Shown here one piece after another: positions 42,301 to 54,300 of a stretch of DNA of 64,000 nucleotides; the stretch's first letter is position 1; the number at the start of each line of letters is the position of its first letter. Source of the stretch: Dryococelus australis (Eukaryota > Arthropoda > Insecta > Phasmatodea > Phasmatidae). The translations under genes and the position numbers were made by a program. The stretch spans positions 110,041,800-110,105,799 of the forward strand of contig CM056993.1 of NCBI GenBank assembly GCA_029891345.1, given 5' to 3'. The notes under the pieces are model-generated. The model was not told the DNA's origin. It did no database searches and saw only the letters and a program-made list of their open reading frames with translations.

Positions 42301-45300
42301 CCAACTCAGTAGCCGGCTTGCACAACAATTCACTGGCAGAGAGATATTGCCACGCTTCACTATAGAATTTTACAGCCGCATCCAGACACCAGACAAGGAG
42401 GCAGAGATTTTTGTACACTCTAAGGTACAGATGTACCGTATTATCTTCCCAGGCGGAGATGAAGAAAGTTGTGTACGGCAGGTAATCAGCCTGTTGTTAT
42501 CCAAACTGAGAACCATTCTAAGCCAATCACAGTGGACGAACTTGTAGACTGTGTGCAGGAAGCAAAGCGCAATCTATCCTCGACTGCCGTAAGCCAAACA
42601 AGCAAACAGAATCAGGCAAGCCGAAAAAAGATGCCGCCACTCACATAGCCCACTCCTCATTTACTGAAATGTTGGTACTGCCCTGCATATCATTTTAATA
42701 AAGACAGTCCACAGCAGCCAGCACCAAGGCAAGCACATGCGGAAGAAGGAGGTGCAACACATATGCCTTGTACCACCTAAATTACAACCTACAAGAAAGG
42801 TGTCCTGCAGATGGGAAACGCCACGACCAACAGGTCAACAGGGGCAACCTCGCCAGACCAGAAGGGCAAACCATAACAGCTTTTAGACAAAGATACTGAC
42901 ACACCCGTATCCCCATACATTGAAGTTTCAGTCAATGGGAAATATGTATTAACGCTACTCAACTTGCTGCGACCAGAAACCGCTCTAAGAGACATCCTCA
43001 TGGAAGAACAAAGGGCATCACTACGTCCACAAACCAAAACAGTGAGAATGACCAAAAAGGAATGCACACTCACCGTCGACGGTCGTACAACACTCAATGT
43101 TGAGCTTCACATGATCAAGGCACCAGCTGAATTCATTGTGTCACCTGACATCCAGGGAGAGCTTATACTATGCCACCATTGGCTTCAGCAGCAACAATGT
43201 ATAATGAATGGACCACGGGCACCAGAAAGTATACCTGGGTGACAATCACCATGTGACTATTAACTGGGAACACAGTTCCAACCTCGTGAAACCGCAAGCT
43301 GTCTGTGAAAAGGAGATCAACCATGAACTCTCAGAAGCTCAGTTCCGACAATTGAAAGAATTCATCGACAGGCACGTCTGTGCTTTTGGATATGGAGGAA
43401 TGCTTTGTCAGACAAGAACCATCCAGCACGAAATACTGCTAAACACAATTGCAATCATCTACAACAGACCTTTAAAGTTTCTGTCAGGCGACACCACATG
43501 TCAGACTCTCTGTACAACTCCCACGTTGTATTAGTTACGAAGGACAGACAGCTAAGGTTCTGCGTGAATTACAAAGCCCTGAATGACGTCACACTCCAGA
43601 TTCCTCCACCCACCCTCACTCTGGCACATACTTTGCATGGCATACGAAAGGTTAAAGTCTTCAGCGCCTTGAACGTGCCGTCTGGTTATTGACAAATCGC
43701 GGTGCACCCTGACAGCCGGAAATACACAGTGCTCACCTCACCAGAAGGAGAAACCCTCCAGTTTAGAGTCATGCCCTTCGGACATGAGAACACTTCTGCT
43801 ACATTTCAACAGTTAATGTTGGATGAAGTCCTAACTGGATACATTGGGCGATTTTGCTTAGCATACATCGATGACATGATTGTCTATTTGAAATCTTGGG
43901 AGGAGCACCTCACCCACCTACAGAGGGTATTTAAATGCCTGAAACTTCACTGTATGACAGCGAAACTATCGAAGAGCCATTTTAGAAAGTCTTCAATCTA
44001 GTACCTGAGTCACATAGTTTCAACCGAAGGCAACTACCCTCAAGCAAAGTCAATACTGGCTATTTAAGAAGCTGAGGAACCCTGCACCAAGAAGCAACTC
44101 TGCCACTTCCTTAGATTGTGTAATTGGCTCTGAGATTTCGTGCCCAATATCTCCAACCTCATGGCACCACTGCACCCACTGTTAGAGATGGAAGTACGGT
44201 TGCGATGGGAACCTGAACATTGCACCGCCTTTCAAGCTCTCCAGACCAGCTTCCAACATATCAAGTATCTACATTGGTCACAAGGAAAAGGACCCCTGAT
44301 CCTGCAGACCGATGCATGTCAGAACGGCCTAGGGGCGGTCTTGTACCAAGAGGACCCTGACGTCAAACCTCTGGTAATCTCGTACACCAGTACTAGGCTC
44401 AACACCACGGAACAAAAGTACCACATAAACGAGCAAGAATGTCTCACGGTCATTTGGGCTTTCAGGAAATACAGCTACTATATGGCGGGAACTCATTTCA
44501 TTTTGAAAACAGACAGCAAAGCTCCAGGAATCAAGGAACAGGGTCAAGCTTGGAAGATGGGACCTCTTTCTCTCCGAGTTTGATTTAGAAGTCCAACTCT
44601 GCTTAGGCAAGGATAATGACCTTCCCGATGCCCTGTCACGTCAACCAGACCTGGAAGACAAGGTCAAGCCCGACAAAGATGCGGACCGCATCATACCGCC
44701 TCGATCTCCTGTCGGCAGCCCCGAAGAATAACTCGGGCTTCGTCAACTCCAAATAAGCCGAAGTCAGATTGAGTGCCATCAACAGCAGGACTCTGACGTG
44801 AAAGAACTCTTATGGAAGCACCCACAACGATTAACGCTACTAGACATCTTCTGGTCACACAACAATCAGCCAGGAGTCAAGTGAATGATTTGGATACTGA
44901 AGGATTTGCTTATCATTATCTGCCGGCATTACCACGACCACCCCAACGCGGGCCACCCAGACACCCGGGAACCTTAGCATACATCGCTAGATGCTACATC
45001 TGTGATGGTATGAGCAGGAATGTTTGCCAATATGTCCATTGCTGCACAACATGCTACAGGAACAAGGCATACCCCTTGAGACAAGCAACGGCCAAACCCA
45101 GCAGACTACATATGCCATGGACGCACATAGTCACTGATTTGATGGGACCTTATCGCCGCAGTACCAAGGGAAACAGGTACCTGTTGGTCGTGATTGATCT
45201 ATTCTCCAGGTGGGTAGAAGCCTTACCCCTGCCAAGTCAAGAGACCACTACATTATTGAATAATTCGGCAATGATTTTTTCCCATGCTGGAGCTACCTGT

Positions 45301-48300
45301 AAAGTATACTTACTGACAACAGGACCCAGTTCGCTAGCAAGAAGTGGCTTGTTAGCCTGCCACGAATGGGGAGTTGATACCTGGAAAATTCTTGCCATAT
45401 CACCCGCAAGCCAACCCCACTGAGTGGAGGAACCAGGAGCTCAAGAAAACCCTCAGACTCAGTGTGGGGATGATCAGAAGCACGTTCCTAGAATTCTTTT
45501 CGCTCTCAGACGATACACGGATGAGGTGATTAACTCCAGCACCAGCCAACTCCTACTGACACTACACGTGGCTGTACACCAGGTAGAATAATGCGTCACC
45601 TTCAGTCACTTCACAGACGTGAGATGCCCTACTCCCGTCTGAGTGGTAGCTGAGAGGTCAGACAGCTTCTAACTGTCTCCGAGCACTTGCAGAGAGCTTA
45701 CCCCTCTCCTCCTGGCTACAATTGCGTAGTTCCCTCCAAAGGATCAAGTCTAGGCTTTGCGCCATCTACAGATTTCAGTCACATCAGGGATTCCTAAGAA
45801 CCTCTTCAATGATCCCATCTGTTTGAGCATGGAAATGCACCCCCTGCTAGCAGCGTACTTATGTGGACAAGACCAGTCTCTGGAATTCGCCAACACATAC
45901 TTCAGTATATTTGACCCCAATGACTGGAACAACCTTCAAACCCCTGCCTAACAACCCACCTAGCTCACACTCACGCCAGCAGGAGATGACTCAGGTTAGG
46001 CAGCCGCCGTGAGTTACACTTCGCCCAGATATACCGCTTAAGACCAATCCATTGAAATGCAAGATCACTCTCACAGAGCCAGATTTTGTGCCCTGCTGTA
46101 AAGCTACCAGGCCAGTCCTCTACACTGGATGCGCACCAGTACCACATAGAGACTGATTTTATCCAGAACCCCCCTTGCCACTGGGTGCGCCTTACCTAGC
46201 ATCCGAACAAAAGCTCGCTCTTGCCATAGTGCCTTTCTCTGCTGCCCTAATGGCATCATGCTTCAGATTATTAGAAAGAAAACCAGACAGAACTTCAAAT
46301 GAAACCATGTTGTCCTCTTTTACCTGGACATGCCCTCTTTTTGAGGTCTTGTAAACTGTCCGGCTGGGTTTAAAAAAAAATTGTAATGTCCTTTTTTCCA
46401 ACAAAAGTAAAAGCATATCATTGGGACATTCCCTTTGTGCAGATCATGCAGATTTGCAATAATTACAAGTTTGTTAAACAACACAATGTATACCAGTATT
46501 ATACAATTAAAAAAATGGTGTGTTACGAGTTATCATTTTTCATATCATCGTGCCTCGCAAGTAACTAACACAATTGTTGAGTTTATTGACTTCTGCTCAA
46601 ATTACTGATTCTTGGGGGGGGGGTTAAAACCTAACCATATCAGAAGATTTTTTCTTTTTCAATACCAGTTTTTCAGTATTTCCGATCCACCATTCTTTAC
46701 TATTCCAACAAGTCTTTCTGGTTTTCTGTAGTTCTCCCTAGGTGTTTTTTTTTTTTTTTTTCTGACAAATCTGACACTGTCTTTGTGTGTTGCTGAATGG
46801 TAACATTGTTTTAAATTTAGCTACAGACTAAACTACAAAGTTGTGTGCATAGTATAGACAACTTTCAGTCCATAGAGATTGCATCACTTTCCTTCAGATT
46901 ACCTCTTTCAACCTAATTTCAGTGTGTGTTATTATTAGAAAGAATTCCTTTGTTTTTATTTTTTAGTGATCAGTGTAACATTTCTACACATCTGTGTCAC
47001 TGTCACACAATTTCAATTGAGAAATGTCAAGGAAAAAAAATTCAGCTATAGATTATGTCTACAGAATTAATCTTCATTCATGTCCAACCCATGTTCCAAA
47101 ATTTTTAATGGCCATATATTTAAATTAGAAAATGTAATTTTTCTCGTATCCTGAATAGCATTCGTGTGTACTATAACATGCCACAAGTGCTGGCGGCTCG
47201 ACTCACCTCCCTAAGTTGCCTACATTTGGGCTGCCAGCACGGCCCAGCAGGCGGTAACTGATATTAGTAATGGCTTGGTTGTGTTCAAACTGTTACAAAA
47301 ATATTTGGCGCACATCGGGAAGTGCACAGCTAATCATACAAAGACTAATGTTTTTGGCACAGCATCAAGCTGTGGCAAGCGTGTGTGCAGGTACCTCTCC
47401 CCTTGCTGGCCACACACTGTTCCCCGTAAATTCACCCGCCAGCAGTTGTGGTGCTAACAGTGTGTAATACCATTTGATGCTATAAAACATGCAGACTTTA
47501 ATAATGTTGAAAGCTGGGACATCAAATCTAATAAATATGAGACATGAATTAATGCGTTGACAATGTAGACAAACTGACCTCCATGAATCTGAGGGGGAAG
47601 TGAGTTAATGTGTAAGCAATTAGTGAGTTAATGTGTAAGCAATCTAGTTTTTCCCCATCTTCACATGGTTTGTTTCCCAGGCAGCCAAAGGTGATGAAAC
47701 GTGTGCTGGAGTGCTGCGTACTGAATGGAGGTGTGTGCTTGTGTAGCATACTGTTCTTCTATGGTGCCCTGCTGCCCTTTCTTAACTATGTGTTCCACGT
47801 GACGTTTGGTGACTCGTCGTCAGTGGGCAAGCTCGTATGGGGATGGCTGAAAATGTTCCTTTCCTGGATATTCAGTATCTTCTGGGTTCTGCCTCTGCTG
47901 CTCCTCAGTAAAGTTGTCAACAGCCTCTGGTTCCAGGTGAGATACAAACCTTGTTAACATTTAATGTAGAGATCTGCAAGGACTCAAAAATAGAGTTTGA
48001 GTCTAATGATTTCTTGTGGCTCGATCTTGACTCAGAACATTTTTCAGGCTCGAAAAATGTGAGCTTTTATAACATCAGGTCATTCAGTCTGCGACCAACG
48101 AGACTGTATTTTCCTGTTTGCAAAAGAAAACAACACATTGTTTATTAATGAAATATAAATGTTTAAAAAGGAAGGTGTGTTCTGGGAGAAGGATAAAAGG
48201 AAAGTGTGTTCTGGTAGAAGGATTCTGCAAATATGGAGATAGGAATGCTAATTAAATATTTTACAAATTTTCTTATTTTTACACTTATAAGTATTAAAAA

Positions 48301-51300
48301 GCCGTAAACAAAGGAAATAATTTCAGTATTCCTAAATGTTTACTCAGCACTTTCAATTTGACATTGACACACGGAACTAGTACCTACTTTCCCTCCGTCG
48401 TCGCCATTACCAGTTTTGCTAGGAGCATGCCAGTTTGCATGCCCATTAAATTACATGCAGGTCAGGGCACTTAATAATTCATGGCCTGGTTTTATGCCAG
48501 TTTTGACTAATATGTTTTGATATCTATAGTTATGATAAATTATTTTAACTGTGACACACATATCTTTTAAAATATTGTTTTGCGAATGAATAACTGCTTG
48601 TTAGAAAGTTTCATTTGACAGACACATGAATAATGTGTTCAGGCCCATGGCAGTGTAAATTTCCATATGGTGTAAGAATACACAACGTGCATACAAGTAG
48701 ATCCTAAGCTGGGCTTTCAAAAGTGCTTAGTTTACTGTGAATAGCCTTTAATAGGAAAGTATTCTGTTGAACACCTGAGACACACTACATATAAAATTTA
48801 CATACAGATTACATAGTTGGAACTTTATGAAATGTAATATAAGCATGGTGTATGTTTAAATATATTTCTGTGTTTCTTGTTTAAAGGCTTAAATCAGATT
48901 GATATGCCAGAAAGATGTAAAATAGACATGAAAGTCCTTTAATAACTTTTCATGTACCTATCCAAAAAAAATTTGAGTAGTTTGAATTTAATGTTTTCAG
49001 TTATAACAAGATATAAATTTATGAGATCTGGGTAGTAAATTTATAGCTGTCTCATCAAGCACCACATCTTGGGAAGATTTGCACCCCAGATTATTCACGA
49101 ATGGAATTTTTGTAATCCTTTAAAAATTAAGTTGCTTGCATTCTGTTTAATAAACTTAAAAAAAAATAAATAAATACATTGTAAAATGTTGTATTTAAGA
49201 TACTGTAAGGATATTAAATTTTCCAGGATATTGCAGACTGGGCTTTTCGTTACAAGAGAGGTCGCCCACAACAACTGTCAAGTATCAGCAAGATGATTGC
49301 AGACTCTCTGTTCAGTGTTTTGGTGCAAGCTCTGTTCCTGGGTCAGGTAAGAATTTGCACAAGAATTCACAATACATTATATTTGTTACGTACCAGTCAG
49401 TCTCTGCTGTCAATACTTTACTTTTAAAACTGCACTATGTTATTCTGTGCATATTTTATGTGTGAGCATTTTGTTGGTTTGCTTTGTGACTCGCAAGGTT
49501 AAAAGCTACGTAGAATATATCTGTACCCGATACAGTCTACAGCCTTTGATATCTTTAAAATGGGGCAATTGTAGCGCATTGGCTACTGGAAGGCTGCTGT
49601 ATAAAAGAGAAAAAATAGCTTGCACAGGTAAGGTGGCTGTTGGTACATCTTAGGGTGCAATCCATGTTTCCTCCATTACTGCCCCTGGGAGAGGACTCGC
49701 ACACTTGTGGTTGGGTTCATCCTACCCTGGGACTGCTCCCATACCACCTCCATCCGGAACTAGTCACCCTTCTTGAAGAGGAGACTGGTGACAGATCTGG
49801 CTTCAACAGGGACACAACATCAGGAGAGTATAACCATAAACACAGCAATTTCCAAGATGTCAGTTATGTCAGCAATACTCAATGTACCATAAAAAAAAAT
49901 TATTTCCTTTGTATCGAACCACTGTCAATAGTGAAACTATTGTCACATGTTTCATATTTCCCTGACCGATAGAAAAACCCTATCTATGTTCTGAACTATT
50001 TTACTATGTATCTGTCTGCTGCAAAATAGTATAAATTGGTCATTTTTTCCTGGCCTTCCACCTTTTTTTGGCATGTGTTCATGAGCAGCACATCACATTG
50101 AACGTCTTCAGACCAATTTCACATCGAAAAGATAACTTACATAACATAAGACATAATTTTGAGATAGGTAGAAGTACCTAAACACTTTAAAACTGAAACT
50201 GCAGAATTAGTATAATTAACTGATTTAATAAGTACAATCACCCAGCTTAAATGTGTGCAGGCAAACAAAGAGCATTTACTGATGTTTTCTAGGCTCCAAG
50301 TTACAAGGTGTCTTTTGTCCTTATGCAGTGTTATACAACAGAGTTGTTATTATGTGAATGGACTACTATAATTACATATTTATAGAATAACTTGTTTTCA
50401 ACTGAAACCTAAATAAAATATACAATGTGTTTCGGTAGATGAATTAAGGCATCACAAGCAAGGTTGTTAATATTATATTATATTAGGCGCACTCCTTGTC
50501 TTGGCCTTTCAAAATCATATGAGGTAAGGATCAGGGTCCTTTGCAGTCTGGTGTGCTAGCTACTGCCGAGCATGTATCAATTATTTAAAATAACAGCATA
50601 AAATATGGTGCGTATGCCCTAATGATATGGTGTTTGTTTTTTTGACAGAGGAAGAAACTGTTGGCTAAGCAGAACTTGTGTGTGTGTCTCTCTCTCTCTC
50701 TCCCTCCCTCCCTCCCTCCCTCCCTCCCTCCCTCTCTCCCTCCCTCTCTCCCTCCCTCCCTCCCAATTTCTTATATTGTAATTTTTCCAGCTTTGAGGCT
50801 CTCTGAAGGGTGCGGGCGTTAACCCCGCTCATCGGATGTGGAGCTTCTGACGTCACACATAGGTTCGTGGATCCTTATCTGAGTGGTGCTTGGCGCGAGG
50901 TGATGATGTTTCTAGCCTTCGTGCGCTCGTGGAGGCTATGAGACACTATTGGTTGTTCTGCTGGAAGCAGCAAGTTTGGATAGGTCATTTCTTTGGGGAG
51001 GGGCGTTGACGTGATGTCGCCTTGTAGAGATGTGGCGAACAGTAAAAGCAGAGATCACGTGGTAGGAGGTTCTGTTGAGGCTCTGTCAACTCTGGTAGGC
51101 CACGTGTCCCAACTTTATTACTGTTGGTTAGGAAATTACTTGCCCATTGGGTGATTCTGTTTCGAGATGGTGCAATTGTTTAATTAGAGTGAGCTATCTA
51201 CCAGCGCGGAATGCATCATTCTAGCAGCGCATATTGGAAGACATTGCAAGAATCCTATTGCTGTCGGTGACCCCGCAAATTCTGCCACCATCGGTCAACT

Positions 51301-54300
51301 TCGCCTTCCAGAAGCTCTGGGAGACGTCATCCGCTCCTACCACCCAGCTCTCCATTGGAAACTGGTGGTGACGACGTCCTTTCTGGAAACCCTATGGCCA
51401 CCAGTCAGGTGGCTGCACCAGTTGTCCTTTCGGCAACTGCACCTTGGGTTCCTTCAGAACATACTCCTTTAAGTTAGACTTAGCATATTCATAGTTGATT
51501 TGGTTAATTTTCACTTTAATACACCCAATTTTTGTCCAGGATGCTTTCACCTGGAGTAACGTAGGCTCACGCTTACTATTATTTTCTTATTACCTAACTT
51601 TATATCTTAAATTTAGGAGCGAGTGTGGACTCACCCTCTATTTCCTAATACGTCATTATAGCACATATATTGAACCAATTTGGCTAGTGTTATTAGTTTG
51701 TCATAGTTTGAATCCAGTATAATTTAAACCTAAGTTGATTTTCTTTTTTACTTGAAGGTTAGCGCAGAGGGAAAGCCAACAAGCTGTGAATAACCACAAA
51801 GGTAAATACAAAAACATCTTTTAGACCAGCAAACTGAAGCCTGCCCCCTGTGAAATTCATCGGCTGCGCCCCACAACTTAGGTACTCTAATCCATACAGA
51901 AGTTGGTCAGACCATGTGTTCTAGTTTTCTCTCCCAGTTTGCAAAGGCCGGAGGGAAAACTGAACACCTCTGCTACTGATTAAGCGTCTTGTGGGTTTCA
52001 CACCCAAGACTCAGTTAGTCCCAGTCGCTAAGGCCGGGCAGTGGGTACCAGGAGTGACGATGCTGTGTCCTGGAAGTACAACACTATAGGACCGCTGAAC
52101 GTACTTGCTTCTCCACTGAGGTTTTCAGAACAGTCTAAATGCCTTATGCAAAACATGAGTAAGAAATGCAGAAAAGCTCTCGAGGAAATAATTAGGGAAT
52201 TAAATAGCCTAACTTCATCAGATGGAAGCACTAATAATCCACAAGCTTTTAATTCACCTCAACGACAACCCCTTTATTTAGGCCATTAATCAAATTACCA
52301 GGTGAAGACCATCTGGCAATTGCATTTATCTTGCAGAAAAGGGAAGCCTTTTTAGGAATCTATCGCCCCCAGCCGAATACTTGTCCTTTTAACCCCATCA
52401 GCTAGATCAACTGCCCTGCACCACTGCAACCGACGTCAGCTGCTTTTCCGGAGCTGAAAATCCACGGGGATTCGTAGCCATTTCTCTTGCAACCATTCCA
52501 TGAGTTGAACGATGGATTTTAGCGGCGCCTGACGAACCCTCACCCGGCGATCCAATTCGTCCCAAATATGTTCTATAGGGTTGAGGTCAGGTGTCTGGGC
52601 GGGCCAGTCCAATCGGCGAACATTGTTGTCGACGTACCACTGTATATTAACCCTTGAAACATGGCACTTGGCATTGTCATCCTGGAAGTAACATGGGTCC
52701 ATTCCGTAAAAACGCCACAATGTTGGGAGCATGTCATTATCCAGAATGTTACAATAGGCCACTGTGTTTATGTTACCATGGACAAACACCAGCAGTCCTA
52801 TGTCGAAGGCCATGAAACACAAGTCAACTGACGCCTATCTTCACGGGTGCCCAATTACTTTTTGGTAGATAGTGTATATTCCAACTAAGGCTGTCCTTTT
52901 AAAAAAAATAACCCAACACACATCAATAACAAGGTGTTAAATACTACTGTTCTTTACGCCGCAGTTGTGACAGGGTTAAACACAGTAGCGCAAAATATTA
53001 ATGTGCTATATCGTGTAACAAATATGTTAACAATATAGGTAAATTAATACCCGTAAGAACTATTGTCAATACAGACATTTTTAAAAAGTCGTAAAGCTGA
53101 CCTAAATATTTTTATAGGCTTAAATTGTGAATATGAGTACGTAACTGTTTTTAAATATAACAAAATTCTTTGAACAGCTGTAAACAGTAAACAATGCATT
53201 TGACAGTAATAAAAGTAGAAGTCACATGGCAGTGTTTATGTTTACTTGTAGTGGAAGGATACGTAATCAGTAACCAAAAGTAGAAATTTAGCAGGGCTTC
53301 AGAAACATCCAAATAACAGTGAATGGACTATAGCCTCTGCATAACCTTGACTAGATGGGGACTTTTGCACCAATGAAGGGCAGTTTTGTTTGAATTATGT
53401 CTCATTCTGTAGAAGTCCCTGTGCATCTCCTGAAGCCATGGCTATCTAGGTCGATAGGGCTGTGGCAAAAATTCATTGTGGTCCTTGGTCACAGAGGTTG
53501 CAAGTGATTACTGTGGCAGATGGCTCCAGTTCACAGCAAATTTTTGCAGTGTTCCTAATCTACAGCTTTGACAAGAAATGTCCCAGTTGAGTGTAGGCAT
53601 CAAAGAACCGTCATGCTCCACTTGACATTTGTGTCTGGTGTGTGAAGTCAAGAGACAGTTTTAATTAGTAGACTCAAAAATTGCAGGGAAAAGGGATGGG
53701 TGCAATTGACTATTTCAAGTTACTCTCCTGTAACTCAGATGTTGGGAAGCCATAGAAGTCGGAAGTTTTTGATTTTTGTGAACACTATAATATCTGACTG
53801 GATAGCATGAAGATCTATAAGAAGCAGGGCCCTAACTAACTAGCCAGCACCAGATGAAATGTGAAAAACACTATTTGCAACAGTTAAGTTTCGTTGTTAG
53901 CATTTTTAGATGAATTTTTTTTTTACTGGACTGTCTTCTTATTCAGTGTGTCCCTATGTAATTGGCCCATAGTTATTGGGTGATGCAGTAAATCTGAGGA
54001 TTAATAAAACAAAATAAACATTATATAGTTTTTAAATGTTTATTACAAATAATGTGAATGAGAAATTGCATTGTAAATATTTATTATGGTTTTGGAAAAC
54101 AGATTTTATGTAAATAAGTTTTTTCATATTTAGAAATCTGTTTGTTGTGGAAATGTTGATATGAATCTGATAGTCATATTCTATCGCAGTTTGATTGCAT
54201 AGTAATACTGTTGTACTTTTAGAGCTTGGTGATAGTTGTTTGTTGATTGAGGAGTGCATCCTGGTGGATTGTGTGCAGACACTGGTGGTGGGACTGCTGC

